A stretch of 43,577 nt of DNA from Bacillota bacterium (GCA_012728375.1 JAAYFF010000026.1:1-43577); one strand, 5' to 3'; shown: positions 15,785-25,076, numbered from the stretch's first letter. Translations and numbers: made by a program. Notes: generated by a model not told the origin, from the sequence alone.

Positions 15785-18103
15785 ATGTTCGGGCGAAAAA
15801 AGACGCTCTTATATAAGGTTAAAAATATCTTTTTAAAGGTTGCTTTATTTCTGGTTGTAATCCTGTTAGTAACCGCCGGAACCCTTACAGTAGTCCATTC
15901 TTCAGTTGTTGATATCCCCGATTTTACGCAATGGGAAAAATATGCTCCCCTGGCATCCCTTTTTTATGACCGCCACGGGGAGGAAATAACCGCGCTTTAT
16001 GGAGAGCAGAACCGCATCTATATTCCCCTGGAAGAAATACCCCTGCATGTGCAGCAGGCTTTTATTGCCATTGAAGATGAAAGGTTTTATAAGCATTTCG
16101 GAATCGACCCGTTGAGTATAGTCAGAGCTTTTTTCGCGAACTTGCGCCAGGGACAATGGAGCATCGAGCAAGGCGGAAGCACGATAACACAGCAATTGGT
16201 AAAAAACGCTTATTTAAGTCCGGAAAAAACTCTGAGCCGCAAAATTAAGGAAGCCTACCTGGCTATACAATTAGAAAGGCAGTTTTCCAAAAGTGAAATT
16301 CTGGAAATGTATCTTAACCAAATCTATTTTGCCCACGGAGCTTACGGGATTGAAGCAGCATCGCGAAATTACTTCAACAAAAGCGCCGGTGAGTTAACTG
16401 TTGCTGAAGCGGCATTGCTGGCCGGCATCCCCCGCTCGCCAAACAATTATTCCCCTTTTATTAATTTTGACAGCGCCCAGCAAAGGAAAAACCTGGTTTT
16501 ACACAAGATGTATGAAAACCGCTTCCTGACTGAAGAGCAATGGGAAGAAGCAAAAAAACAAGAAATAATACTGCATGAATTTCCAACCCGGGAATACCCC
16601 CATCCATACTTTCTCGACTACGTCATTCATCATGAGCTTGCGGATATTTTAAGCGGCCTTCCCCGGTTCGGCAGCCGCGAGGAAGCCTACAAAGCCGTTT
16701 ATACAATGGGTTTAAAAATTTATACAACAATGGATAAAAAGATCCAATCCGCAGCGGAAACTGTTCTTAACGATGAGACCCTTTATCCTCAAAACAAGCG
16801 CGTGGACATGGATCTTATGAAACAGCTTCTTAAAGAAAAGGATTATGAGGGCTACCCCGATGAAGTGTTTTCTTCTACGGGGATTCTCCAGCCGCAGGCA
16901 GCATCAGTCATCGCGGATCCCTCAACCGGGGAAGTATTGGCCTTGGTTGGAGGAAGAGAATATAACTCGCAAAACCAGGATTTGCGTTACCTGAGCCCCA
17001 GGCAGCCGGGTTCTGCCATTAAGCCTCTCGCGGTTTATGCTCCGGCACTGGAAGAAGAACTAATTCTGCCCGGTTCTATTGTGGACGATGCCCCGCTGAT
17101 TGTGGGAGATTGGGCTCCCGAAAATTTTAGCCGCGATTTCCTGGGGCTTATAACCGTCCGTGAAGCCTTAATCCGCTCACAAAACGTCCCGGCCGTCAGA
17201 ATATTTTCTGAGCTGACGCCTCAAAAGGGATTGGAATATGCCCAAAAAATGGGCCTGACAACTCTCAAGCCCGATGATAATAACCTGGCTGCCGCACTGG
17301 GAGGTCTGACCGAAGGAGTAACAGCCTTTGACATGGCCCAGGCTTACGCAGTGCCGGCCAACGAGGGGGTCCGCGTCAACCTTCATACCGTGGAGAGAAT
17401 TGAAGATCGAAACGGAGTAGTTCTTTATGAAGCCCGGCGGGAACCGGAAGCCTTGCTACGGCCACAAACATCCTACCTTTTAAACGATATGCTGCAAGAG
17501 ACAGCATTGGGGGGTACAGCGGAAGGATTAAATACCGAAAGGCCTTTGGCAGCCAAGACGGGAACGACGAGTGAAAACAGGGACGCTTATCTTGTGGCCT
17601 ACACCCCAAACATTGTTGTCTCAATTTGGTTAGGGCACGATATCCCCAAGCTGGGGCGTATCAATGGAGGCAGCAAAGCGACTCTTCCCTTTATGAATTC
17701 CCTTCTTGAACACATTTATGAGGTAATACCACCCGCCGAATTTCGTAAACCTGCCGACATCTCGGAACCGATCAGCATATGCAGCAAATGCGGATTGCTG
17801 CCTGGACCGTACTGCCCCGGCGAATCAATCGTCCGGGAAATATTCCCCGCCGGTCATATACCCCTGGAAACCTGCAACTGCCATGTTCTGATGAATATAT
17901 GCCAAACAAGCGGCCTTTTGCCCGGCGACTTTTGCCCGCAGGTTGCCGGGGTCTTCTTGCTCCGCCCTGATTTTTTAACTACTGATGGCCGCTGGAAGGG
18001 CGGACCGGGCAGAAGGCCTGAAGATGCTGCACTTATGCCTCCATCGCACTACTGTCAAGAACACAGAAGTTGGTGGCAGAACTTCAGGTTCTGGAACTTT
18101 TAA
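15785..18103 (+). CDS. Class A penicillin-binding protein (transglycosylase/transpeptidase, PBP1A family)
   Basis: 772-aa bifunctional peptidoglycan synthase. A short cytoplasmic tail and one membrane helix precede the GT51 domain, with catalytic Glu97 in EDERFYKHFGID and GGSTITQQLVKN. The transpeptidase domain has S410-A-I-K413, SQN (465-467) and KTGT (591-594). The C-terminus carries a duplicated Cys motif (CGLLPGPYCP and SGLLPGDFCP) found in some Firmicute PBPs. The ATG at 15785 has AGGACAGG upstream and the normal basic start MFGRKK; the GTG at 15734 is unlikely. It stands alone between two terminators. Confidence 0.95.
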   Translation: MFGRKKTLLYKVKNIFLKVALFLVVILLVTAGTLTVVHSSVVDIPDFTQWEKYAPLASLFYDRHGEEITALYGEQNRIYIPLEEIPLHVQQAFIAIEDERFYKHFGIDPLSIVRAFFANLRQGQWSIEQGGSTITQQLVKNAYLSPEKTLSRKIKEAYLAIQLERQFSKSEILEMYLNQIYFAHGAYGIEAASRNYFNKSAGELTVAEAALLAGIPRSPNNYSPFINFDSAQQRKNLVLHKMYENRFLTEEQWEEAKKQEIILHEFPTREYPHPYFLDYVIHHELADILSGLPRFGSREEAYKAVYTMGLKIYTTMDKKIQSAAETVLNDETLYPQNKRVDMDLMKQLLKEKDYEGYPDEVFSSTGILQPQAASVIADPSTGEVLALVGGREYNSQNQDLRYLSPRQPGSAIKPLAVYAPALEEELILPGSIVDDAPLIVGDWAPENFSRDFLGLITVREALIRSQNVPAVRIFSELTPQKGLEYAQKMGLTTLKPDDNNLAAALGGLTEGVTAFDMAQAYAVPANEGVRVNLHTVERIEDRNGVVLYEARREPEALLRPQTSYLLNDMLQETALGGTAEGLNTERPLAAKTGTTSENRDAYLVAYTPNIVVSIWLGHDIPKLGRINGGSKATLPFMNSLLEHIYEVIPPAEFRKPADISEPISICSKCGLLPGPYCPGESIVREIFPAGHIPLETCNCHVLMNICQTSGLLPGDFCPQVAGVFLLRPDFLTTDGRWKGGPGRRPEDAALMPPSHYCQEHRSWWQNFRFWNF

Positions 18104-18110
18104 ACACAAA

Positions 18111-18138
18111 ACCCCCGGATGCGCTAAAGCCCGGGGGT
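18111..18138. terminator. Terminator shared by the PBP gene and the Coat-F genes
   Basis: ACCCCCGG (18111-18118) pairs with CCGGGGGT (18131-18138). The T run (TTTTGTGTTT) follows on the minus strand, so it works best for the two spore-coat genes; it lies only 8 bp after the PBP stop and may block read-through both ways. Confidence 0.75.
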
Positions 18139-18173
18139 AAATGCATTACTTTCAAATATTTGCAATTTATTGG

Positions 18174-18419
18174 CTACTGCCGAAAAAGAGAGCTGACCTG
18201 CTGGATTTCCTCCGCTGTTGCCTGCTGGGCGGCTTTATAATAACCTTTTTGTTCGGCAATTTTATAAAGATCATATTGAAACTGTTCATCAGAATTTCTG
18301 ATTTGTTGTATTGTTTGCCTCAGATTTTGATCGGAACACTGGGCAATAATACCGGCATAATCCGTCAAACTGCTGTTAACCATGGACAGGATATCATTTA
18401 CCATATCCTTTTCTTGCAT
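18174..18419 (-). CDS. Coat F domain spore coat protein
   Basis: 81-aa helical protein of the Coat-F family: MQEKDMVNDILSMVNSSLTD, then a run of Gln-rich helices with QFQYDLYKIAEQKGYYKAA. Coat-F proteins are ferritin-like helical proteins of the spore coat. AAAGGAG lies eight bases before the ATG. It is the second gene of a two-gene unit after a related 60-aa gene; a terminator follows. Confidence 0.85.
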   Translation of the reverse strand: MQEKDMVNDILSMVNSSLTDYAGIIAQCSDQNLRQTIQQIRNSDEQFQYDLYKIAEQKGYYKAAQQATAEEIQQVSSLFRQ

Positions 18420-18432
18420 TCTTTCATCTCCT

Positions 18433-18615
18433 TTAATGTAGAAATGAGATCAGCTTTTGTTTAGTCGTTCTTGCTGATTGAGCTGATTGTTGAAACATCT
18501 GCTTTATCTGAGGATCGACAGACTGCTGCGCATATTCTTCCAGTTTTTGGGCGGCAGTTTCGTGGGAATAGATCAGATGTCTTAAATTTTGTAACTCCTG
18601 TTTATTAATTGGCAC
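18433..18615 (-). CDS. Small Coat-F-associated spore protein
   Basis: 60-aa Gln-rich helical protein (LQNLRHLIYSHETAAQKLEEY) with the composition and length of the small N-terminal Coat-F-like partner proteins often encoded beside a full Coat-F gene. GTG start behind AAGGAGG. It lies 13 bp upstream of the 81-aa coat gene and is probably co-transcribed in the developing spore or mother cell. No sigma-E/K promoter was firmly recognised. Confidence 0.7.
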   Translation of the reverse strand: MPINKQELQNLRHLIYSHETAAQKLEEYAQQSVDPQIKQMFQQSAQSARTTKQKLISFLH

Positions 18616-18746
18616 CGAAAAACCTCCTTACTGATTTTTGTGCAGGACAGTACTATTTTTCCGCTTCCCGAACTGTTTATACTTGAAGTTATTACCATAG
18701 CATTATCATTGTCTTCTGATCAGTTACTAAAAATTTTTAAAAGTAG

Positions 18747-18775
18747 TTGACGGGATTAAGTTCCTATGCTATAAT
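18747..18775 (+). promoter_or_regulatory. Sigma-A promoter of the aromatic amino acid operon
   Basis: TTGACG (18747-18752), 17-bp spacer, TATAAT (18770-18775). Start of transcription would be near 18782, giving a leader of about 580 nt before aroF. Confidence 0.85.
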
Positions 18776-18800
18776 TTATTTTAATATAATTTTAGCAAAA

Positions 18801-19326
18801 GATGATGAAAAAGGAAAGTAAGCCGGTATTGTTTACCACAGAGATGATGGGGTCGTCGGCTGAAAGCCCTTCAGTATAACAACCGGACGAAGTTCCCTTT
18901 GGAGTCGCGGGCTGAAACCGATAAGCGCGGATATTCGGCAATTTAATAGGTTTGGCTGCAAGAAAGTAAAAAGCAATGATGGAGAGAAGTAAGCAGCGTA
19001 TGGGCTCCAGAGAGCCGGGGGGCGGTGAAACCCGGCGTCCTAAGTTGCTGAAATACACTCTTGAGCAGCAAACCGAAAGCTGATATAGCATATTGGTAAG
19101 TAGGCTTTGACGGAGTCTTCCACCGTTAAAAGGAAGGGGGTATAAGGCTGGGATAATTTTCAGTCCGTACCTGACGCCGCTTCAGAAAAGCAGCTCTTTT
19201 AAAGGGGTATCAGGCTGGAAATTCCGGTCCGTACCTTGAAAAGAGCGGGGCATTTTTATTTTGCCCAACCAGGGTGGTACCGCGAAAAGCTAAAAAGCTT
19301 TCGTCCCTAAGGACGAAAGCTTTTTT
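18801..19326 (+). promoter_or_regulatory. T-box leader with two specifier stems (Phe TTC and Tyr TAC) and one antiterminator
   Basis: Unit 1 (about 18801-18960) has AGTAAGCCGG, CAGAGAT, the GGCTGAAAGCC hairpin, then GAA-G-TTC (specifier 18893-18895) and TTTGGAGTC. Unit 2 (about 18976-19130) has AGTAAGCAGC, CAGAGAGCCGGGG, GGTGAAACCCGG, then GAA-A-TAC (specifier 19054-19056) and CTCTTGAG. The spacing GAA-N-codon is identical in both. The conserved T-box AGGGTGGTACCGCG occurs once (19271-19284), before the terminator at 19292-19326. Two similar hairpins, 19139-19171 and 19206-19235 (both GGTAT-AGGCTGG to GTCCGTACC), lie between unit 2 and the T-box. Uncharged tRNA-Phe or tRNA-Tyr would promote read-through into aroF. 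Pairings were read by eye and not folded by program. Confidence 0.85.
19292..19326 (+). terminator. Regulated intrinsic terminator of the T-box leader
   Basis: AAAAAGCTTTCGTCC (19292-19306) pairs with GGACGAAAGCTTTTTT (19311-19326) over a 4-nt loop and ends in a T run. Its upstream side lies just after the T-box sequence, so the antiterminator and this hairpin are mutually exclusive. Confidence 0.92.
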
Positions 19327-19362
19327 AGTTGGCTAAGTTCTTCTTAATAAGGAGGATAAAAA

Positions 19363-20376
19363 ATGTTAGTCGTGATGAATCCCGGTGTGACAGATAATGA
19401 GATTAACGAGGTGGAAAAACAACTGAAAGGCTTTGGCTTTAGCGTGCATGGGCCGAAGGGGAACAACCGCCGTATTTTCAGAATATCGGGGGAAAGCGAT
19501 GTTGACACCACAATTATTGAAAAAACAATCCCCTATGTCGAAAAAATAGTTTTTCCCCATTATCCTTTTGAACTGGCCAGCAGGGATTATCAAGAAGAAA
19601 AGACCGTCTTTAAAGTAGGAGACGTCGAAATAGGTGCACAAAAAACGATAATTATGGCAGGACCATGCGCGGTGGAAGGAAGGGAATCTTACCTCCGGAC
19701 AGCTAAAGCAGTAAAAGAGGCAGGAGCTCATATTCTAAGAGGGGGAGCATATAAACCCCGTTCTTCCCCGTACGCTTTCCAGGGACTGGAGGAAGAGGGC
19801 TTGAAAATAATGGCTGAAGCAAGGGAAATGACCGGGCTGCCCATTATTACAGAAGTCCTGGACCAGTACTCTGTGGAAATTGTCGCTGAATATGCCGATA
19901 TCCTCCAGGTAGGAACGCGCAATATGCAAAACTTCAGGTTGCTGAAAGAACTTGGGCAGCTGAGAAAACCTGTTTTGCTTAAAAGGGGAATGTCGGCAAC
20001 TATTGAAGAGTGGCTAATGGCAGCGGAATATCTTCTCAGTGAAGGAAACAACAAAGTGATTCTCTGCGAAAGGGGAATCAGAACCTTTGAAACATATACG
20101 CGAAACACCCTTGATATCAGTGCAGTACCTGTCGCCAAAGAGCTGAGCCACCTCCCTGTATTTGTCGACCCCAGTCACGGAACAGGGCTTTGGAGATGCG
20201 TTCCCCCCATGAGCATGGCAGCCATAGCTGCCGGAGCAGACGGGCTGCTGATCGAAGTACATCCTTCACCAAAGGAAGCGTTATGTGACGGTCCGCAGTC
20301 GCTGATGCCGGATAAATTTGCCCAATTGGTTAATTCCTTAAAAAAGGTGGCAGAAACAGTTGGCCGAACTCTCTAG
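19363..20376 (+). CDS. aroF: 3-deoxy-7-phosphoheptulonate (DAHP) synthase
   Basis: 337-aa enzyme condensing PEP and erythrose-4-phosphate, the entry step of the shikimate pathway. The first ~70 residues form the ferredoxin-like/ACT-like regulatory domain ([19 protein letters not shown]), followed by the KDO8P-synthase-like barrel with [44 protein letters not shown] and VDPSHGTG. This is the Thermotoga-like AroA-beta type, where the N-terminal domain mediates feedback inhibition by Tyr/Phe. AAGGAGG lies seven bases before the ATG. First gene behind the T-box. Confidence 0.96.
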   Translation: MLVVMNPGVTDNEINEVEKQLKGFGFSVHGPKGNNRRIFRISGESDVDTTIIEKTIPYVEKIVFPHYPFELASRDYQEEKTVFKVGDVEIGAQKTIIMAGPCAVEGRESYLRTAKAVKEAGAHILRGGAYKPRSSPYAFQGLEEEGLKIMAEAREMTGLPIITEVLDQYSVEIVAEYADILQVGTRNMQNFRLLKELGQLRKPVLLKRGMSATIEEWLMAAEYLLSEGNNKVILCERGIRTFETYTRNTLDISAVPVAKELSHLPVFVDPSHGTGLWRCVPPMSMAAIAAGADGLLIEVHPSPKEALCDGPQSLMPDKFAQLVNSLKKVAETVGRTL

Positions 20377-21241
20377 GAAGAAGAATATTGTAAAAAAATG
20401 CTGCATCATCGGGCTGGGATTAATCGGAGGCTCCCTGGGACTTGCCTTCGGCAAATACGGCATTGCCTTCGAACGGTGGGGAAATGACGCCGACCCCCGG
20501 GCAATGGAAAAGGCTGTAAAAAGTGGTGCTGTGGATAAGACAGCTCCGTTGCCTGAAGCTCTTGAGGGGGCAGAACTGGTAATTTTAGCGGCTCCTGTGG
20601 GCAAAATCCCGGCTCTACTGGAAGAAATTGCCCCCCATGTTGTAGATAATAAGACCCTGGTCACTGATGTAGGCAGCAGCAAGAGAGCAATTGTTGCAGC
20701 CATGCAAAGGGTGCTCCCGGGCCTCTGCCTTGGGGGGCACCCTATGGCCGGCTCCGAACTTTCGGGCATCGAAGCTGCCGACCCTGATCTTTTTACAAAA
20801 GCCGTCTATTTTTTAATTCCTGACGCCGATACTCCGACGCACAAAGTAGAATTAATGGAAAAGATAATTTTAGCCATCCGCGCGCGGCCAATGCTGATAA
20901 ATGCTGAAGAACACGACAGAATAATGGCTCCGCTCAGCCATCTTCCCAAACTGATTTCTTCCGGGCTTGTCAACGTTTTGGGCAGGTACCGCGAAGAGTA
21001 CCGGGCAATTTTTTCTCTGGCAGGCACCGGTTTTAAAGAAACCACCCGCATAGCCGCCGGAAATCCCCAGCTCTGGCTGGATATCTTTGAAAGCAATAAA
21101 GATAATTTAAAGGAGGCGCTGTCATTATTTCTGCAGGAAATTCAAACAATGATCGTCTATCTCGATGAGGAAGACAAAAGCGGTTTGTACGGATCGCTGC
21201 AAAAGGCGGCTTCTTTAAGAAGCCATTTGCCTGGAAAATAA
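20360..21241 (+). CDS. tyrA: Prephenate dehydrogenase
   Basis: 293-aa NAD(P)-dependent enzyme making 4-hydroxyphenylpyruvate from prephenate for tyrosine synthesis. The Rossmann motif is [23 protein letters not shown] and [12 protein letters not shown] are typical of TyrA. There is no C-terminal ACT domain, so feedback control by tyrosine through such a domain is unlikely. TTG start overlaps the end of aroF by 17 bp; AAGGTGG lies about eleven bases before it. Confidence 0.94.
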   Translation: MAELSRKKNIVKKCCIIGLGLIGGSLGLAFGKYGIAFERWGNDADPRAMEKAVKSGAVDKTAPLPEALEGAELVILAAPVGKIPALLEEIAPHVVDNKTLVTDVGSSKRAIVAAMQRVLPGLCLGGHPMAGSELSGIEAADPDLFTKAVYFLIPDADTPTHKVELMEKIILAIRARPMLINAEEHDRIMAPLSHLPKLISSGLVNVLGRYREEYRAIFSLAGTGFKETTRIAAGNPQLWLDIFESNKDNLKEALSLFLQEIQTMIVYLDEEDKSGLYGSLQKAASLRSHLPGK

Positions 21242-21260
21242 ATAGGGGAGGAGATGGCAA

Positions 21261-22550
21261 GTGGAGATGATCATTAAGCCTGCTGAAAAAATTGAAGGAC
21301 AAACGAGGGTCCCGGGAGATAAATCTATTTCACACAGGGCGCTGATTCTTTCTTCATTAACGGAGGGGACAGTTGAAATCGAAGGTCTCCTTAAGTCGGC
21401 CGATACTATGTCCACTTTAAAATGTTTACAAGAACTGGGCGTGGAGTTTGAGGAAAACGGAAGGACGGTTAAGGTCAAGGGCAAAGGCCTGCGCGGCTTT
21501 GCTGAGCCGGACAATGTCCTTGATGCAGGGAATTCAGGAACGACGGCGCGCCTTCTGACGGGCTTGCTCTCCGGGCAACCCTTTCATTCAGTTTTAACCG
21601 GTGACGATTCCTTGCGCAGGCGTCCCATGAAAAGAGTAACAGAACCCCTCAGAAAAATGGGCGCCTCTATCAGCGGTAGGCAAAACGGTGAACTTTTACC
21701 CCTGGCGATTAGAGGTAACGACTTACTGCCCATCAGCTATACCCTTCCCGTGGCCAGCGCGCAGGTAAAGTCCGCTTTACTAATTGCAGCTCTTTTTGCC
21801 GGAGGGGCTTCCGAAATAATAGACTATTATCAAACCAGAGACCATACCGAAAGGGCGCTGCGCTACTTAAACGCAGATATAAAAAAAACCGGAAAATACC
21901 ATATTGTCATCAAAAGTCCTACCAACCTTCGGGGGGAAAGGTTTCAAATACCAGGAGACATTTCAGCAGCAGCTTTCTTTATTGTCGCGGCAGCGCTGGC
22001 TCCGCGGGGGGAATTGTATCTGGAAGAAGTGGGCGTAAACCCTTCGAGAACCGGCATCATTGATCTATTGAGGGAAATGGGGGCTCAAATCAGCATACAC
22101 AACAGGAGAGAATATAACTGCGAACCCGTTGCTGATTTGCTGGTGAAAGGAAGCAGACCTTTAAGGGGAATTTCCGTAGGCAAAGAGGCAATCCCGCGCC
22201 TGGTGGATGAGATACCCGTTCTCGCGGTGGCCGGACTTTTTGCCCATGGAGAGACGGTGATTCAAGGTGCTGAAGAGCTGCGCCTGAAAGAATCTGACCG
22301 GCTGAAATCCATCTTTCTCGAGCTAAAGAAAATGGGAGCTTTGATCGAAGAACTGCCGGACGGCTTAATTATTCGGGGCTGCGCAAGGCTATCCGGTGCC
22401 GAACTGGAAAGCCACGGCGACCACCGCATTGCCATGGCCCTCTCTGTAGCAACCCTTTTTGCTGAAAGTGAATCGGTTATAAAAGGGGCAGAAACGGTAA
22501 GCATCTCATTTCCCGACTTTTTTACTGTTTTAAATGAACTCACCTGTTGA
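21261..22550 (+). CDS. aroA: 3-phosphoshikimate 1-carboxyvinyltransferase (EPSP synthase)
   Basis: 429-aa two-domain enzyme joining PEP to shikimate-3-phosphate. DKSISHRALI near the N-terminus, DAGNSGTTARLLTGLL (PEP/glyphosate loop), RRRPMKRV, LKESDRL and the C-terminal DHRIAMA are all intact. In the loop, the residue after NSGTT is Ala, which is common to class I and II forms. GTG start behind GGGGAGGAG; it lies 19 bp after tyrA. Confidence 0.97.
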   Translation: MEMIIKPAEKIEGQTRVPGDKSISHRALILSSLTEGTVEIEGLLKSADTMSTLKCLQELGVEFEENGRTVKVKGKGLRGFAEPDNVLDAGNSGTTARLLTGLLSGQPFHSVLTGDDSLRRRPMKRVTEPLRKMGASISGRQNGELLPLAIRGNDLLPISYTLPVASAQVKSALLIAALFAGGASEIIDYYQTRDHTERALRYLNADIKKTGKYHIVIKSPTNLRGERFQIPGDISAAAFFIVAAALAPRGELYLEEVGVNPSRTGIIDLLREMGAQISIHNRREYNCEPVADLLVKGSRPLRGISVGKEAIPRLVDEIPVLAVAGLFAHGETVIQGAEELRLKESDRLKSIFLELKKMGALIEELPDGLIIRGCARLSGAELESHGDHRIAMALSVATLFAESESVIKGAETVSISFPDFFTVLNELTC

Positions 22551-22622
22551 TGATAGTCCCTGGAATTTGCAAAAAGCTGTTGTCAGCCGAAATAACTGAA
22601 AATGAGAAAGGAAGGAGGAAGG

Positions 22623-22661
22623 GTGCAAGCACGTTTTACAGTGCTTTGGAAAAGCTGCTAA
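22623..22661 (+). other. Possible minicistron upstream of aroC
   Basis: The best ribosome binding site in this gap, AAGGAGGAAG, is followed by GTG at 22623 opening a 12-codon frame (MQARFTVLWKSC) that stops at 22659-22661, in frame with aroC. aroC itself has only weak sites. The mRNA here can also form AAGCAC/GTGCTT. Reinitiation from this minicistron could drive aroC translation. Alternatively it is chance. Confidence 0.3.
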
Positions 22662-22688
22662 AGCTTGTTCTACCCTTTTGAGAAAAAG

Positions 22689-23870
22689 ATGCGCTTTCTT
22701 ACAGCAGGTGAATCACATGGACCCGCGCTGATGGGGATAATCGAAGGAATTCCTGCAGGGCTGCCCGTTAATGAAGACTATATTAACGGGCAATTGTCCA
22801 GGCGACAGGGAGGTTACGGCCGGGGAGCGCGTATGTCCATTGAAAAAGACAGGGTCAAATTTCTTTCCGGGGTCCGTTTTGGCAAAACTACCGGCAGCCC
22901 CCTGGCGCTGCTCATTGAAAACAAGGATTGGGCAAACTGGGAAAAAGTGCTCTCCCAGCGCTCCGGCGACGAGTCCCGGGAAAGGGAAATAACAACCCCC
23001 CGCCCGGGTCATGCCGATCTCGCCGGTGGGATTAAATACCGCCACAGCGACCTCCGCAATGTGCTTGAGCGCGCCAGCGCCAGGGAAACGGCCATGAGGG
23101 TTGCCATTGGTTCGTTATCAGCCCTATTTTTGGAACATTTTGACATATATACGGTTGCTTTTGTCACAGAGATCGGAGGCGTGCGGGCTGACAGCCGCAT
23201 TTATAAGGATTGGAACGCGGCAGAAATCAAAAAAAACAGGAGTCCCCTTCTTTATTGCCTGGACAAAAACGCTGAAAGCTTAATGGTTGAACGGATCGAC
23301 CAGGCGAAAAGGGAAGGAGACTCCTTGGGAGGAGTTTTTGAAATACACGTGCAAGGAGCACCTGCAGGCCTCGGCAGCCATGTTCACTGGGACAGGCGGC
23401 TCGACTGCATCCTGGCGGGCGCGCTGATGAGCATCCCCGCGATAAAAGGTGTAGAGATAGGTTTAGGGTTTGAGGCTGCAGCCAGGAAAGGTTCGGAAAC
23501 CCATGATGAACTTTTCCTTGATGAAAAGGGCAGAATTGCCAGGGCAACCAACCGCGCCGGCGGGCTGGAGGGGGGTATTACCAACGGCGAAACCATCATC
23601 CTGCGTGCTGCCATGAAACCCATTCCCACATTGATGAAACCCCTTTCCAGCGTGGATCTCTCGACTCATTCCCTTAATCCGGCCGCGGTGGAACGTTCCG
23701 ACGTATGCGCGGTTCCTGCTGCTTCAGTTGTGGGCGAAGCCGTCGTTTCCTGGGAAATGGCCAAAGCCTTTTTGCAAAAATTTTCCGGGGACTCCTTACC
23801 GGAGGTGGAAAGGGCGTACAGCGAATATCAAAATGTACTCAAAGATTATCTGGAGGTAAAGGATGATTAA
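22689..23870 (+). CDS. aroC: Chorismate synthase
   Basis: 393-aa FMN-dependent enzyme converting EPSP to chorismate. Family marks: MRFLTAGESHGPALMGIIEGIPAGLP region start, RRQGGYGRGARM, TPRPGHADLAGGIKY, DLRNVLERASARETAMRVA and the C-terminal NGETIILRAAMKPIPT. The ATG at 22689 gives the standard N-terminus but has only a weak GAG site; TTG at 22665 is an in-frame alternative eight codons upstream. It overlaps aroB by 8 bp. Confidence 0.96.
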   Translation: MRFLTAGESHGPALMGIIEGIPAGLPVNEDYINGQLSRRQGGYGRGARMSIEKDRVKFLSGVRFGKTTGSPLALLIENKDWANWEKVLSQRSGDESREREITTPRPGHADLAGGIKYRHSDLRNVLERASARETAMRVAIGSLSALFLEHFDIYTVAFVTEIGGVRADSRIYKDWNAAEIKKNRSPLLYCLDKNAESLMVERIDQAKREGDSLGGVFEIHVQGAPAGLGSHVHWDRRLDCILAGALMSIPAIKGVEIGLGFEAAARKGSETHDELFLDEKGRIARATNRAGGLEGGITNGETIILRAAMKPIPTLMKPLSSVDLSTHSLNPAAVERSDVCAVPAASVVGEAVVSWEMAKAFLQKFSGDSLPEVERAYSEYQNVLKDYLEVKDD

Positions 23871-24990
23871 AGTTGAGATTAAAACAACGCAAAACAGATA
23901 TCCCGTTTACCTCCGGCAGGGAATCCTGCCCCTTACAGGACGGTTTCTCCGGGGCTGTTTTTCACCCTGTCCCGTCCTGCTGATCACAGACAGAAACGTC
24001 TTTGGACATTACGGGGAAATTTGCAGAAAAAGCCTGTTGCAGGAAGGTTTCAAGCCTATCGTTGCCGTGGTGGAAGGCGGGGAAAAGGACAAATCTTTAA
24101 AATCGGCATCCAAGTTGTACAGTTACGCCATGGAAGAAGGCTTGGACAGAAAATCCGTTGTGCTGGCGTTGGGGGGAGGAGTAACCGGAGATCTGGCAGG
24201 GTTTGTCGCAGCCACTTATATGAGGGGCCTCCCTTTCGTTCAGGTCCCCACAACGCTCCTTGCCATGGTGGACAGCAGCGTCGGCGGCAAGGTCGCGGTT
24301 AACCATCCCCGGGGGAAAAATATGATCGGTGCGTTTTATCAACCTTCCCTGGTCCTGGCTGACCCGGTTGTCTTAAAAACTCTCCCCCAAAGGGAATTTA
24401 CAGCCGGGCTTGCCGAGCTGATTAAATACGGAATAATTCTTGATAAATCCCTTTTCCGGCAGTTTGAACATTTTGCCTTAACTTGCAATAAACAGCCCCA
24501 AGAAGGACAGGAAAGCATTTTTCTGCAATTAAACAATACTTTCACCCTCCTTAGATTTATAGCCAAGGCAGTTCTTATCAAAGGAAGGGTGGTCGCGCAG
24601 GATGAAAAGGAAAACGGCCTGAGGAGGATTTTAAATTTTGGGCATACTTTTGGTCATGCCCTGGAAATGGCCACCTCCTATGAATATTATCTTCACGGCG
24701 AGGCTGTGGCTGTGGGGATGATAGCAGCCACCCGGCTGGCTGCCAGGCTGAAAATACTCGGAGAAAAAACGGCTGAACGCATCTTGGCTCTTCTGTTCCG
24801 CTTGAATCCGCCTCCGCCGCCACCCGGTTTGACGGCAGAATCAGTATTAAATGCCTTGCCGGCCGATAAAAAAAAGGAGGGAAGGGAACTGGTCTTCATC
24901 CTCCCTTCTGCAATCGGGAAAACAACAGTCTGCAAATCACCTCCCGTGGAGGAGCTGTCAGCCGCAATAAATGAATATCTAAAGAATTAG
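23863..24990 (+). CDS. aroB: 3-dehydroquinate synthase
   Basis: 375-aa NAD- and metal-dependent enzyme turning DAHP into 3-dehydroquinate. GGGVTGDLAGFVAATYMRG, VPTTLLAMVDSSVGGKVAVN, KNMIGAFYQP and the metal-binding FGHTFGHALE and HGEAVAVGM are all present. Two Pro-rich stretches near residue 315 (NPPPPPPG) are slightly unusual but lie in a surface loop region. It overlaps aroC by 8 bp (GGAGG inside aroC as its site). Confidence 0.97.
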   Translation: MIKVEIKTTQNRYPVYLRQGILPLTGRFLRGCFSPCPVLLITDRNVFGHYGEICRKSLLQEGFKPIVAVVEGGEKDKSLKSASKLYSYAMEEGLDRKSVVLALGGGVTGDLAGFVAATYMRGLPFVQVPTTLLAMVDSSVGGKVAVNHPRGKNMIGAFYQPSLVLADPVVLKTLPQREFTAGLAELIKYGIILDKSLFRQFEHFALTCNKQPQEGQESIFLQLNNTFTLLRFIAKAVLIKGRVVAQDEKENGLRRILNFGHTFGHALEMATSYEYYLHGEAVAVGMIAATRLAARLKILGEKTAERILALLFRLNPPPPPPGLTAESVLNALPADKKKEGRELVFILPSAIGKTTVCKSPPVEELSAAINEYLKN

Positions 24991-25042
24991 TAACTGCTCA
25001 GAGGTTCTGTATAACAGATTATCTTTTAAACTGAGCAGTTAC
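24990..25042 (+). repeat. Inverted repeat between aroB and aroE
   Basis: GTAACTGCTCAG (24990-25001) and CTGAGCAGTTAC (25031-25042) are perfect 12-bp inverted copies with a 29-nt loop that itself holds TCTGT/ACAGA. The stem starts at the last base of the aroB stop. There is no T run after it, so it is more likely an mRNA stabilising or processing element than a terminator. Confidence 0.6.
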
Positions 25043-25076
25043 AAAAATTATGAAGTATATTGGAAGGGGTAAAAAA

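Noticed and set aside
18792-19091. 99-codon minus-strand frame in the T-box leader
   Set aside because: It covers structured leader RNA, has no site and no family resemblance.
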